A stretch of DNA of 64,000 nt from Pseudonocardia sp. CNS-139. GTDB lineage: Bacteria; Actinomycetota; Actinomycetes; Mycobacteriales; Pseudonocardiaceae. The DNA lies in assembly GCA_001942415.1 (NCBI GenBank), contig MKJX01000228.1, positions 1 through 64,000 on the forward strand. Reading direction: 5' to 3'. The translations under genes and the position numbers were made by a program. Each line of letters starts with the position of its first letter. The stretch's first letter is position 1. Shown here one piece after another: positions 45,890-56,434 of this stretch. The notes beneath the pieces are model-generated. The model was given only the letters and a program-made list of their open reading frames with translations. It searched no databases and was not told the origin of the DNA.

Positions 45890-45931
45890 CGCTGGAGCAC
45901 CTCTCGTCGATGGCCCAAGCTCCACCAGCTT

Positions 45932-45952
45932 TGTTACAGCAGAACTGTCACA
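45932..45952. promoter_or_regulatory. Putative MerR-type operator
   Basis: TGTTACAG-CAGAA-CTGTCACA is an 8-5-8 inverted repeat with one mismatch, in the 93-bp gap between thiolase and the MerR-family gene. The spacing and position suit a MerR site within a promoter. Confidence 0.6.
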
Positions 45953-45982
45953 TGGGTCAAGGCGTGCCGTAACCTCCCACCC

Positions 45983-46711
45983 ATGGCCGCGCCATCCCTA
46001 CCCGACCAGGCCGATCTCATGACGATCGACCAGCTGGCGGCGCGCACGGGGATCACGGTCCGCAACATCCGGTACTACGCCGGGCGCGGCCTCCTCCCGC
46101 CCCCGCAGCTGCGCGGCCGCACCGGCCTCTACGGGCCCGACCATCTGGCGAGGCTCGAACTGGTGAGCGAGCTGTCGGCGCTCGGCTTCACGCTCTCGGC
46201 GATCGAGAGCCACCTCGAACGCCTCCCGCCGACGGCGGGCGCGGCCGACCTGGCCCTGCAGCGCGTGCTGCTCACGCCCTGGGTGCCGGAGGAGATCGAG
46301 GAGATCGACCGGGAGGAGCTGGTGCGCCGCGCCGGGCGGCCGCTCAGCACCGACGACGTCGACGCGCTGCACCGGCTCGGCGCGCTCACCCCGCTGGCCG
46401 GCGAGCGGGTGCAGCTGCACGGCGCCGGGGCGCTGACCAGCGCGCTCGCCGTGATCGACTCCGGGCTGCCGCCGGACGTCTGGCGGCGGGCCAACGAGCT
46501 GATCCAGAAGCACACCGCCGCCCTGGCCGACGACCTCATGACGATGTTCCAGGACGAGGTGCTCCAGCCCTACCGCGACCGCGGCCGCCGCGCCGACGAG
46601 CGCGCGCGGCTGGCCACCGCGCTGTCGCAGCTCAAGCCCGTGACCGTGCACGGCGTGGTCACGGCGTTCGGGCGCGCGGTCAACCGGGCGATCCGCGACC
46701 GGATCGGTTAG
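45983..46711 (+). CDS. MerR-family regulator of the fadA-fadJ operon
   Basis: 242 aa. Residues 12-80 carry the MerR HTH ([54 protein letters not shown]). The C-terminal 160 residues are helical and without the Cys cluster of metal sensors, so an acyl-CoA or fatty acid effector is possible. Start ATG 45983. Divergent from fadA. Confidence 0.87.
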   Translation: MAAPSLPDQADLMTIDQLAARTGITVRNIRYYAGRGLLPPPQLRGRTGLYGPDHLARLELVSELSALGFTLSAIESHLERLPPTAGAADLALQRVLLTPWVPEEIEEIDREELVRRAGRPLSTDDVDALHRLGALTPLAGERVQLHGAGALTSALAVIDSGLPPDVWRRANELIQKHTAALADDLMTMFQDEVLQPYRDRGRRADERARLATALSQLKPVTVHGVVTAFGRAVNRAIRDRIG

Positions 46712-46716
46712 GCGGC

Positions 46717-47127
46717 GTGTTCACGCAGCCGATCACCGTCCGCTACTTCGAGGTCGACGGGCAGGGCGTCGTCTTCAACGCCTGGTACCTGGCCTACTTC
46801 GACGAGGCCATGACGGCCTACCTGACCGCGCGCGGGCTGCCGTACCCGAAGCTGCAGGCCGCCGGGTACGAGGTGCAGGTCGTGCGCACGGAGATCGACT
46901 GGCGGTCGGGCCTGCGCTGGCAGGACGCGGCGGAGGTGGCCGTCGCGACCGCGCGGATCGGCCGCACGAGCTTCGCGATCGACTTCGAGGTGCGCCGGGA
47001 CGGGCACGAGGTCACCTGCTCCGCGCGCACCGTGTACGTCGTGACGGGCGCCGACGGCTCCGGCAAACGTGAGATCCCGCCGATCGTCCGTGACGCGCTC
47101 GGCGAGCCGGCACCGCTGCGAGCATGA
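46717..47127 (+). CDS. Hotdog-fold acyl-CoA thioesterase (4HBT family)
   Basis: 136 aa. Begins [31 protein letters not shown], the active-site Asp/Asn helix region of 4-hydroxybenzoyl-CoA thioesterase-like proteins; then [19 protein letters not shown] and [13 protein letters not shown]. Starts 5 nt after the MerR stop, so probably in that operon and related to acyl-CoA turnover. Confidence 0.88.
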   Translation: MFTQPITVRYFEVDGQGVVFNAWYLAYFDEAMTAYLTARGLPYPKLQAAGYEVQVVRTEIDWRSGLRWQDAAEVAVATARIGRTSFAIDFEVRRDGHEVTCSARTVYVVTGADGSGKREIPPIVRDALGEPAPLRA

Positions 47128-47165
47128 TTCGGCACCGGAGACGAGCTTCCGAGGAAGGACCCCGA

Positions 47166-47698
47166 ATGAGCCGCAACCCCTACGACGAGCTGCCGGACGT
47201 CCCGACGTTCGACGTCACGAGCACCGACGTCACCCACGACCAGGAACTGTCGTCGCCGCAGGTCAGCGGCCTGATGGGAGCCGGTGGCGAGGACGCCTCG
47301 CCGCAGCTGTCGTGGAGCGGGTTCCCCGAGGGCACCAAGTCGTTCGCGGTGACCGTCTACGACCCGGACGCCCCCACGGCGTCCGGGTTCTGGCACTGGG
47401 CCGTCTTCGACATCCCGGCCTCGGTCACCTCCCTGCCGACCGGCGCGGGCGACGACGAGGGCAGCGGCCTGCCCGCGGGCGCCGTCCAGCTCGCCAACGA
47501 CGCCGGGCTCAGGCGCTACGTCGGCGCCGCCCCGCCGCCCGGGCACGGCCCGCACCACTACCACGTGGTCGTGCACGCCGTGGACGTCGAGAGCTCGGCA
47601 TCCCGGCGGAGGCCCGCCCGGCGTTCCTCGGCTTCAACCTGTTCAGCCACACCCTGGCCCGCGCCTCGATCGTCCCCACCTACGAGAACAAGGGCTGA
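47166..47698 (+). CDS. YbhB/YbcL-type PEBP-family protein
   Basis: About 177 aa with one base restored near 47602. Motifs: [27 protein letters not shown] (ligand site DPDAP), [36 protein letters not shown] (GxHRY-like pocket) and [19 protein letters not shown]. Phosphatidylethanolamine-binding fold; bacterial function uncertain. GAGGAAGG precedes ATG 47166. Confidence 0.9.
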
Positions 47699-47711
47699 GG
47701 CCGGCCGGCGG

Positions 47712-48107
47712 TCAGGGGAACTCGTAGTCGAACGTGTAGGTGTGCTCGCCGTCGTCGGCGCGGACGATCGCGAGCTCCCCGCGCAGGCCGGTCAGGTCGC
47801 CGCTGCCCGTGCCGGGCACGACGTCCACCCGGAAGTCACCGCTGCCGTCCGCCGCGCCGACGGCCGAGTGGCGCAGTACGAACGCGCCCTTGCGGCCGTC
47901 GACGTCGGCGGTGACGCGCTCGATCCCGACGTAGGCCGCGGCGCCGTCCGGCGCGAACACCTGCAGGATCTCCGCGGTGCTCGAGCCGGCGAGCCCGCCC
48001 TCGAACGTCTTCGTGTTGCGCACCCGGACGCGCTTGGCGCCGTCCTGCTCGTCGATGGCGTCCTCGTCCCAGCTCGTGAGGTCGAAGCGGCCCGTCGTGG
48101 TGGTCAT
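47712..48107 (-). CDS. DUF3224 family protein
   Basis: 131 aa, eight-stranded barrel-like: [63 protein letters not shown] and [16 protein letters not shown] are typical DUF3224. Probably lipocalin/AOC-like binding fold; function unknown. ATG 48107 overlaps the upstream gene stop by ATGA. Confidence 0.85.
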   Translation of the reverse strand: MTTTTGRFDLTSWDEDAIDEQDGAKRVRVRNTKTFEGGLAGSSTAEILQVFAPDGAAAYVGIERVTADVDGRKGAFVLRHSAVGAADGSGDFRVDVVPGTGSGDLTGLRGELAIVRADDGEHTYTFDYEFP

Positions 48108-49081
48108 GCCGGGATCATCGGGCGGGCCACGGCGCCGCGATTGGACGAACGCGACAGCCGGTGCGCGGCGTGGGTCAGCATCGCCCGCACGACGTACGGG
48201 TGCACCCGCCGGACCACGGCGCTGTAGGCCCGCCCACGGCGGTTGTGCACGCGCACCACGGTGGTCAGCACGACGTGGGAGCGCCTGCGGCGCACCGAGG
48301 CCCGGAAGTCGAGGTGGCCGGCGTCGGACCCGAGCAGGACCTCGCCGTCGGCCCGGTCGACGGTGTCGAAGGCCCCGGACCCACCGCGCTCGATGCCGAC
48401 CAGCCCGACCAGCAGCTCCCGCAGCCCGAGCAGCGCGAGCACCCCGAGCGGCGGGTCGCGGAAGATCGCGTCGGCCCAGACCTGCGGGTCGTCGGGCGTG
48501 CCGGGCCGGGCGCGCACGGCGTGGGCGTCGGCCCAGTCGACGCGCGGCAGCGCGTTCGCGAGCAGCCCGCCGCCACCCGGGACCGGCACGGGGTGCGCCC
48601 GGTCGGTGACGAACACCCGGGTCAGCACGTGCACCCACGGCGACCAGCGGGCCGGCCGGCCCGGCTCGCGGCCGGTGGCCCGCTCGGCGTTGTCCAGCAG
48701 GTCCTCCAGCAGCGCGTCGTGCAGCCACCGGACGCCCAGCGGCCAGCCCAGCCGCATCGCGCCGCGGGTGCGCCCGTCGATCGTGTGGCGCAGCAGCGTG
48801 CCCGGGCCGGCGCGCTCGGCCGTGAACGTGTGCGTGCCGTCCACCCCGACTCCGGGGTCGACGGTGAACTCGACGCGCCGGCCCGGCTCGTGCGCGGTGA
48901 CCCGGTAGCGGATCGCGCCGTGCCGGCCTGCGGCGCCGACGGCCACCGGGCCGTCCAGCTCCATCGGCATCCACGCCGGGTTCGGCCAGAGCACGTCGTC
49001 GGGACCGCCCAGCCGGTCGAGCAGCGGCCCGACCTCCTCCAGGGGTGCCGCCACCAGCCGTTCGTGCACGTTGCGCACCAT
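48104..49081 (-). CDS. SRPBCC-like plus DUF2867 protein
   Basis: 325 aa. Residues 1-150 resemble a polyketide-cyclase/SRPBCC fold ([71 protein letters not shown] region). Residues about 190-325 are DUF2867 ([67 protein letters not shown]). GGAGGCGGCGAC precedes ATG 49081. Divergent from a TetR gene across palindromic sites. Confidence 0.78.
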   Translation of the reverse strand: MVRNVHERLVAAPLEEVGPLLDRLGGPDDVLWPNPAWMPMELDGPVAVGAAGRHGAIRYRVTAHEPGRRVEFTVDPGVGVDGTHTFTAERAGPGTLLRHTIDGRTRGAMRLGWPLGVRWLHDALLEDLLDNAERATGREPGRPARWSPWVHVLTRVFVTDRAHPVPVPGGGGLLANALPRVDWADAHAVRARPGTPDDPQVWADAIFRDPPLGVLALLGLRELLVGLVGIERGGSGAFDTVDRADGEVLLGSDAGHLDFRASVRRRRSHVVLTTVVRVHNRRGRAYSAVVRRVHPYVVRAMLTHAAHRLSRSSNRGAVARPMIPA

Positions 49082-49100
49082 GTCGCCGCCTCCGTACGCC

Positions 49101-49133
49101 ACCGTATGGTGAGACCGTACGCTACCGTACGGT
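49101..49133. promoter_or_regulatory. TetR-type operator cluster
   Basis: The 53-bp divergent gap holds ACCGTATGGT (49101-49110), ACCGTACGCT and the perfect palindrome ACCGTACGGT (49124-49133, ending 1 nt before the TetR start), plus another CCGTACGC at about 49092. Repeated half-sites suggest cooperative binding of the TetR dimer. Confidence 0.65.
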
Positions 49134-49134
49134 C

Positions 49135-49707
49135 ATGGCCGGACGGAAGCGCCTCTCCACGCAGGACTGGACGGCGGCGGCGCTGGAGGCGCTCGCGGCG
49201 GGCGGCGTCGGAGCCGTGGCCGTCGAGCCGATCGCGGCCCGGCTCGGCACCACGAAGGGCAGCTTCTACTGGCACTTCTCCGGCCGGGACGCGCTGCTCG
49301 CGGCGGCCCTGCAGGAGTGGGAGCGGATCGCGACCGACCAGGTCATCACGCTGATCGAGGGCGAGCCCGACCTGCGGCGACGGCTTCGGCTGCTGCTCGC
49401 CGTCGCCCTCGGACACGCGGGCGGGCCGTACGGCGGCCGGATCGAGCTGGCCCTGCAGCCGAGCGCGGCGCACCCGCTGGTCGCCCCTGCCCTCGCCCGC
49501 GTCACGCGGCGGCGGCTCGACTACCTGACCGCGATGTTCCGCGGTCTCGGCTTCGCGCCCGACGCGGCCCGGCAGCGCAGCCTGCTCGCCTACAGCGCCT
49601 ACCTCGGGCACGCGCAGCTCGCGCACACCGCACCCGAGCTGGCGCCGTCCGCGGACGCGCTGCCCGCCTACGTGGACGCGACGATCGACGCGCTGACCGC
49701 CCCCTGA
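49135..49707 (+). CDS. TetR-family repressor
   Basis: 190 aa. Residues 8-55 carry the [43 protein letters not shown]. The helical C-terminal domain is unremarkable. It likely represses itself and the divergent DUF2867/DUF3224 operon. ATG 49135 immediately follows an operator palindrome. Confidence 0.9.
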   Translation: MAGRKRLSTQDWTAAALEALAAGGVGAVAVEPIAARLGTTKGSFYWHFSGRDALLAAALQEWERIATDQVITLIEGEPDLRRRLRLLLAVALGHAGGPYGGRIELALQPSAAHPLVAPALARVTRRRLDYLTAMFRGLGFAPDAARQRSLLAYSAYLGHAQLAHTAPELAPSADALPAYVDATIDALTAP

Positions 49708-49856
49708 CGGTCGGGACCGCCCCCGCCGGCCGGGCGACCCTCACCCTCCGGCCAGTGGTCGCCGCGCTCGATCACCGGCCGGACGGTCCCCGGCGGACGA
49801 TCACATGGCACGCTTCGCATGAATGCTCGGAGCAGTCACGGGAGGGCGAGGAAGCC

Positions 49857-50941
49857 ATGCCGCAAGAGGTCCGCGGGGTCGTCGCGCACGGCAAGGGAAA
49901 GCCGGTCTCGCTGGAGACGATCGTCGTACCGGACCCGGGGCCCGGTGAGGCGGTCGTCCGCGTGCAGGCCTGCGGGGTGTGCCACACCGACCTGCACTAC
50001 CGCGAGGGCGGGATCAACGACGAGTTCCCGTTCCTGCTCGGGCACGAGGCCGCCGGCGTCGTCGAGACGGTCGGCGAGGGCGTCGCGGAGGTCGCGCCGG
50101 GCGACTTCGTGATCCTCAACTGGCGCGCGGTCGACGGCACCTGCCGGGCCTGCCGCCGCGGCGAGCCCTGGTACTGCTTCTCCACCCACAACGCCGAGCG
50201 CAGGATGACTCTCGCCTCGGGCGAGGAGCTGACCCCGGCGCTGGGCATCGGCGCGTTCGTCGAGAAGACGCTCGTGCACGCCGGGCAGTGCACGAAGGTG
50301 AACCCCGCGGTCAAGCCCGAGGTCGCGGGCCTGCTCGGCTGCGGCGTGATGGCCGGCATCGGCGCGCGATCAACACGGGCAGGGTCGGCCGCGGCGACTC
50401 GATCGCCGTGATCGGCTGCGGCGGTGTCGGGAACGCGGCCATCGCCGGGGCCCGGCTGGCCGGCGCCAGCACGATCATCGGCATCGACGTGGACGACCGG
50501 AAGCTCGCGTGGGCGAAGGAGTTCGGCGCGACGCACACGGTCAACTCCCGCGAGCAGGACCCGGTCGAGGCCGTGCAGGCGCTCACCGACGGCAACGGCG
50601 CGAACGTCGTGGTCGAGGCCGTCGGCCGGCCGGAGACGTACAAGCAGGCGTTCTACGCGCGCGACCTGGCCGGCACCGTGGTGCTGGTCGGCGTGCCCAC
50701 CCCCGACATGACGGTCGAGCTGCCGCTCATCGACGTGTTCGGCCGTGGCGGCGCGCTCAAGTCGTCCTGGTACGGCGACTGCCTGCCGACGCGCGACTTC
50801 CCGATGCTCGTCGACCTGCACCTGCAGGGGCGGCTCCCGCTGGACCGGTTCGTCACCGAGACGATCGGGCTGGACGACGTCGAGGCCGCGTTCGAGAAGA
50901 TGCACAAGGGCGAGGTGCTGCGGTCGGTGGTCCTGCTGTGA
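49857..50941 (+). CDS. mscR: S-(hydroxymethyl)mycothiol dehydrogenase
   Basis: About 361 aa with one base restored near 50370. Zinc-dependent medium-chain dehydrogenase: [32 protein letters not shown] (catalytic zinc Cys and His), [14 protein letters not shown] (structural zinc cysteines), [13 protein letters not shown]-like NAD fold ([17 protein letters not shown]), and [17 protein letters not shown] near the end. The sequence is that of mycothiol-dependent formaldehyde dehydrogenases. Oxidises the formaldehyde-mycothiol adduct, useful to an organism with a methyl/alkyl-oxidising monooxygenase. Overlaps the next gene by GTGA. Confidence 0.92.
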
Positions 50942-51564
50942 GCCCGATCGGCCACGTCGTCACCTCCGGCACGTTCTCGCTGGACGGCGGCACCTGGGAC
51001 GTCGACAACAACGTGTGGATCGTCGGCGACGAGCGCGAGGTGCTCGTCGTCGACGCCCCGCACGACGCCGACGCCATCGCGGCCGCCGTCGGGGACCGGC
51101 GGGTGGTGGCACTCGTGTGCACGCACGCGCACGACGACCACGTCAACCGGGCGCCGGAGCTGGCCGACCGGTTCGGCGCGCCGGTCCTGCTGAACCCGGC
51201 CGAGGCGCCGCTCTGGGAGATCACCCACCCGGACCGCAAGCCGGACCGCGAGCTCGCCGACGGCGAGATGCTCACCGCGGGCGGGGTGGAGCTGCGCGTG
51301 CTGCTGACGCCCGGCCACTCCCCCGGCTCGTCGTGCCTTTACGCGCCCGACCTGGGCGCGGTGTTCACCGGCGACACCCTCTTCCGGGGTGGGCCAGGGG
51401 CGACCGGGCGGTCCTACTCCGACTTCGGGACGATCATCGGGTCGATCCGGGACCGGCTGCTCGCGCTCCCGGCCGACACGGCCGTGCACACCGGCCACGG
51501 CGACTCGACGACCATCGGCACCGAGCTGCCGCACCTGGAGGCGTGGATCGCGCGGGGGCACTAG
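50938..51564 (+). CDS. MBL-fold hydrolase, mscR partner
   Basis: 208 aa. Metal site [14 protein letters not shown] (HxHxDH), [12 protein letters not shown] (His), [10 protein letters not shown] (Asp) and [19 protein letters not shown] (His), glyoxalase II type. Coupled to mscR by a 4-nt overlap, as in many actinobacteria, where it is thought to hydrolyse S-formylmycothiol to formate. GTG 50938. Confidence 0.9.
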   Translation: MSPIGHVVTSGTFSLDGGTWDVDNNVWIVGDEREVLVVDAPHDADAIAAAVGDRRVVALVCTHAHDDHVNRAPELADRFGAPVLLNPAEAPLWEITHPDRKPDRELADGEMLTAGGVELRVLLTPGHSPGSSCLYAPDLGAVFTGDTLFRGGPGATGRSYSDFGTIIGSIRDRLLALPADTAVHTGHGDSTTIGTELPHLEAWIARGH

Positions 51565-51565
51565 G

Positions 51566-51581
51566 TAGCACTTAGGTGCTA
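51566..51581. promoter_or_regulatory. Toxin-antitoxin autoregulation site
   Basis: TAGCAC-TTAG-GTGCTA is a perfect 6-4-6 inverted repeat, 10 nt upstream of the antitoxin ATG and directly after the MBL hydrolase stop. It is a typical place for antitoxin-toxin complex binding. Confidence 0.65.
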
Positions 51582-51591
51582 CTCTGGCTTC

Positions 51592-51885
51592 ATGAGTGAG
51601 CCGGAGAGCATCGGCATCCGCGAGCTGCGTCAGCACGCCTCGCGGTACGTCGCCATGGCAAAGCAGGGCAAACGCGTGCCGGTGACGGAACGGGGAAGGC
51701 TCGTGGCCTACCTCGTGCCTGCCGAGGAGCCCAACTCGAAGCTGGACCGCCTCGCGGCCGCCGGCCAGCTCCACCGCGGAACCGGCATGGGTTTCGCCGA
51801 CCTGCTACCCCCGCCACCGGCTCCACCCGGCAGCCGTCCGTTGAGCGAGGTGCTGCAGGAAATGCGCGACGAGGAACGGTATTGA
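51592..51885 (+). CDS. Phd/YefM-type antitoxin
   Basis: 97 aa. IGIRELRQHASRYVAMAKQGKRVPVTERGRLVAYLVP is the Phd/VapB DNA-binding N-terminus; a disordered Pro-rich middle (LLPPPPAPPGSRP) precedes a short helix LSEVLQEMRDEERY that would neutralise the toxin. The stop overlaps the toxin start. Confidence 0.9.
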   Translation: MSEPESIGIRELRQHASRYVAMAKQGKRVPVTERGRLVAYLVPAEEPNSKLDRLAAAGQLHRGTGMGFADLLPPPPAPPGSRPLSEVLQEMRDEERY

Positions 51886-52268
51886 TCTACTTCGACACAT
51901 CGGCGTTGCTCAAGCTCGTCAGGAAGGAACCCGGCTCGGACGAGCTCGTCACCTACATCGGCGACCGCACGGACTTCCTGTCGAGCAAGCTGCTCGTGGT
52001 CGAGTCCCGGCGCGGCGTGCTCAGGGAGGACGTCGGCATGCTTCCGCGCGTCGACCTGTTCCTCTCACGCATCGACACGATCAGCATCTCGGACGCGATC
52101 ATCGAGTCCGCGAGCCGACTGACCGATCGGCATCTCCGCTCACTGGACGCGATCCACATCGCCACCGCACTCGTCGTCCGCGAAGAGATCGAAGTGCTGC
52201 TCAGCTACGACAAGCGGCTGTTGGCCGTCGCCGAGGCCCACGGCATCCCGACCGCAGCGCCGGCCTGA
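51882..52268 (+). CDS. vapC: VapC-type PIN-domain ribonuclease toxin
   Basis: 128 aa from TTG 51882. PIN acidic residues: IYFDTSALLKLVRKE (Asp), VVESRRGVL (Glu), RHLRSLDAIHIATAL (Asp), LLSYDKRLLAVAEAHG (Asp). Mg-dependent RNase expected. TTG start within the antitoxin stop gives coupled, weaker translation. Intact, with lower GC than neighbours in places, consistent with a mobile TA module. Confidence 0.92.
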   Translation: MIYFDTSALLKLVRKEPGSDELVTYIGDRTDFLSSKLLVVESRRGVLREDVGMLPRVDLFLSRIDTISISDAIIESASRLTDRHLRSLDAIHIATALVVREEIEVLLSYDKRLLAVAEAHGIPTAAPA

Positions 52269-52275
52269 TCCGCCG

Positions 52276-53255
<980 letters not shown>

Positions 53256-53375
53256 CCCGCCGAGCTTACGGACGGGCTGTGTCGTGCGCCCCAGTCCCGG
53301 CCCGCGTCTCAGATTGAGCTGTCCGCGCGCCCGAATCCCCTCTATCGTCCGTTCTTAGCTATCACTCACACGATC

Positions 53376-53391
53376 GTTAGGCATGGCTAAC
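53376..53391. promoter_or_regulatory. MntR/DtxR-like operator
   Basis: GTTAGGCATGGCTAAC is an inverted repeat (GTTAG/CTAAC around GCATGG), 2 nt upstream of the ATG of the metal-binding protein gene. TTAGG...CTAA half-sites are typical of DtxR/MntR-family repressors in actinobacteria. The position implies a very short or absent leader. Confidence 0.6.
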
Positions 53392-53393
53392 AA

Positions 53394-54358
53394 ATGGCCG
53401 GTAGACCATCCGTCCTGCGCCGCTTCGTGCTGGCCGTCGCCGCACTCGGGCTGCTGTCGCTCACCGCGTGCGCCACCACCCCGGCAGCCGGCGAGGCACC
53501 CCTCGGCGAGCGGCCCCTGCGCGTCACGACCACCACGAACTTCATCACCGACACCGTCGCGGCGATCGGCGGGGCACGGGTGCAGGTCACCGGCCTGATG
53601 GGTCCCGGCGTCGACCCGCACCTCTACCGGGCGAGCGCGGGCGACGTGCAGACCCTGCGCGACGCGACGTGATCTTCTACGGCGGGCTGCAGCTGGAGGG
53701 CCGGATGGCCGACCTGCTCGCCGACCTCTCCACCCGCCAGGTCACGAAGGCCATCACCGACGACATCCCGCGCGACGAGCTGCTCGCGCCCGAACCGGGG
53801 ACGGCCGAGCAGTACGACCCGCACGTCTGGTTCGACGTCGGGCTGTGGGCGCACGCGAGCCGCACGATCGCGGCGACGCTCACCGAACGCGACCCCGCGC
53901 ACGCCGCCGACTACCGGGCCGGGCTCGACCGCTACCTGGCCCAGCTCGACGAGCTCGACGCCTACGTCCGCGACCGGCTGGCCCCGATCCCGCCGGAGCG
54001 GCGGCTCCTCGTCACCTCGCACGACGCGTTCGAGTACTTCGGCCGCCGCTACGACCTCGACGTCGCCGGCATCCAGGGCATCTCCACCGCCGCCGAGGCG
54101 ACCACCGCCGACGTCGAGCGGGTGGCCGCGTTGATCGCGGACCGGCACGTGCCCGCGGTGTTCGTCGAGTCGAGCGTGCCGCCGCAGACGATCGACGCGC
54201 TCGTCGCCGCGGCCGCGCAGCGCGGGGCGCACGTACGGGTGGGGGCCGAGCTGTTCACCGACGCCGCCGGCGAACCCGGCACACCCGAGGGCACGTACGT
54301 GGGGATGCTGCGCGCCAACGCCGACCGCATCGCGGACGGGCTGGGCGGAGCGCAGTGA
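53394..54358 (+). CDS. Metal ABC transporter substrate-binding lipoprotein (Mn-type)
   Basis: About 321 aa with one base restored near 53670. Lipobox LTACATT at residues 22-28. Cluster A-I fold: VTTTTNFITDTVAAIGG, MGPGVDPHLY (His ligand 1), YDPHVWFDV (His ligand 2), GIQGISTAAEATTADVERV (Glu where zinc proteins have His) and ELFTDAAGEPGTPEGTY (Asp ligand). The His2-Glu-Asp set matches manganese/iron binders such as PsaA/MntC more than zinc binders. First gene of a four-gene importer. Confidence 0.87.
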
Positions 54359-54368
54359 GGGAGGAACC

Positions 54369-55137
54369 GTGCTGACCAGCTCGTCGATCCAGGCCGTCCC
54401 GGAGGGGACCCGCGCCGGCCACGCGCTGGAGGTCCGGCACCTGACCGTCTCGTACCGGTCGGCGCCCGTGCTCTGGGAGGTCTCGGCGCACTTCCCCACC
54501 GGGCAGCTCTCCGCGATCGTCGGGCCGAACGGCGCAGGCAAGTCCACGCTGCTCAAGGCCGCGCTCGGGCTCGTCCCCGCGGACGCGGCCGGGTGGTCGT
54601 CGACGGCGTCGAGGGCCGGGACGCGCTCGACCGCGTCGCCTACGTGCCGCAGCGCGAGTCGGTGGACTGGGACTTCCCCATCACCGTCGGCGAGGTCGTC
54701 GAGATGGGCCGCTACCGCAGCACGGGCTGGTTCCGGCGGGTCGGACGGGCCGACCGGGCGATCGCCGCCGACTGCCTGGAGCGCGTCGGGATGGCGCGGT
54801 ACGGGCGCCGCCAGATCGGCCAGCTCTCCGGCGGGCAGCGCCAGCGCGTGTTCCTGGCCCGGGCCCTCGCCCAGCGCGCGCCGTGCTCGTGATGGACGAG
54901 CCGTTCGCCGGGATCGACGCCCGCACCCAGGCGGACCTGCTCGGGCTGCTCGGCGAGCTGCGCGACGGCGGGACGTCCGTGATCGTCGTGCACCACGACA
55001 TGGGCCAGGTGCGCGCTGCGTTCGACTGGACGCTGCTGCTCAACGTCCGCGCGCTCGGCTGTGGCCCGACCGCCGAGGTCCTCACGCCCGACGCCGTGCG
55101 CGCCGCGTACGGGGCCGACCCGGCCTGGACGGGCTGA
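54369..55137 (+). CDS. Metal ABC transporter ATPase
   Basis: About 256 aa with two bases restored near 54590 and 54880. Walker [39 protein letters not shown] (Q-loop); signature [19 protein letters not shown]; Walker [20 protein letters not shown] switch. Start GTG 54369 with GGGAGGAACC upstream, 10 nt after the binding protein stop. Confidence 0.9.
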
Positions 55138-55142
55138 GCGCC

Positions 55143-56311
55143 GTGTTCGGTCTCCCCTACACCGACGCCGTCGTGGTCGCCGGCGCGCTCGTGCTGGGCA
55201 TCACCAGCGGCGTGCTCGGGGCGTTCGCGGTGCTGCGCCGGCGCAGCCTCGTCGGGGACGCCGTCGCGCACTCGACGCTGCCCGGCGTCTGCATCGCGTT
55301 CCTCGTCGCGGGGGTGAAGGACGTACCCGGCCTGCTGGTCGGCGCCGCGGTGGCCGGGGTGGTGGCGGCGCTGCTGATGGTCGGCATCGAGCGGTCGAGC
55401 CGCATCCCGCCGGACGCCGCGACCGGCGTGGTGCTCTCCGGGTTCTTCGCGCTCGGCGTGGTGCTGCTGACCCACCTCGCCAACTCCACCGACGCCGACC
55501 AGGCCGGCCTGGAGAACTACCTCTTCGGGCAGGCCGCCGGGCTGCTCGCGAGCGACGTGGCCGTGATGGCCGGGCTCGGAGTGGTGGCGCTGGTCGTCGT
55601 CGGCGTCGCGCGGCGGGCGCTCACCGCCACGCTCTTCGACCCCGGCTACGCGGGCGCGATCGGGCTGCCGGTGCGGGTTCTGGAGACCGTGATGACGGCG
55701 CTGCTGGTCGTCGCGGTGGTGATCGGGGTGCGGATCGTCGGGGCGATCCTGATGGTCGCGATGCTCGTCGTCCCGACCGTGACGGCGCGCCAGCTCGCCG
55801 ACCGCTTCCCACGGGTGCTGCTGCTGGCCGGCGTCGTCGGGGCGCTGGTCGGGGTGGCCGGCGCGCTGACGGCCACCCGCGGCGAGCTGCCGACCGGGCC
55901 GGTGGTCGTGCTCACCGGGTTCGCGGTGGCGGTGGCCGCGCTGATGTTCGCGCCCGGCCGGGGCGTGCTGTGGCGGACGCGCCGGCTCGCGGCCCGGCGC
56001 CGGGCCGTGCGCCGCGACGCCGTGCTCGCCGACCCCGCAGCGCCCGTCACCGGTCCGGGCGACCGGCTGACCAGGGCGGGGCTGCGCCGGCAGGGACTGC
56101 TCGCCGCCGACGGCCGCACGCTGACGCCCGCGGGCGAACGCGCCGCCGCCGACCTGGCCGACCGCCGGGCGCTGTGGACGGCCTGGCTCGCGCACGGCCC
56201 GTCCGTCCACCTGCCGGACGCCCGCGAACCGACCCGGCCGACCTGCGCGCCAGCCTCGGCGAGGACGCCGTCGCCCAGCTCCGCGCCCTGTCCGGCCGGG
56301 CCCAACCATGA
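55143..56311 (+). CDS. Metal ABC transporter permease 1 with C-terminal winged-helix-like extension
   Basis: About 389 aa with one base restored near 56230. Residues 1-290: eight or nine helices of the ABC-3 family (GAFAVLRRRSLVGDAVAHSTLPGVCIAFL, VLSGFFALGVVLLT, VRIVGAILMVAMLVVPTVTARQL). The last 90 residues are soluble: LTRAGLRRQGLLAADGRTLTPAGERAA resembles the DtxR-like winged helix appended to some Mn/Fe permeases (TroC/MntC/SitC). Two permeases per operon also fit a Tro/Sit-type manganese importer. Confidence 0.87.
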
Positions 56312-56322
56312 CCCGCGAACAC

Positions 56323-56401
56323 GCGACTCGCGCGCACTTTTCCAGCGACTCGCGCACAGACCCGCGAGTCGCTGGATTCGTGCGCGCGAGTCGCTGGATT
56401 C
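56323..56401. repeat. Intergenic palindromic repeat cluster, locus 2
   Basis: GCGACTCGCGCGCAC (forward), AGCGACTCGCGCAC, then inverted CGCGAGTCGCTGGATTCG twice with GTGCGCGCGAGTCG between. The units are the same as at 25744-25860. It lies between the two permease genes of the metal importer; it may form a hairpin that lowers expression of permease 2. Confidence 0.75.
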
Positions 56402-56434
56402 GGGTGGGCGAGTTGCTGATGGGAGGGGTGGAGC

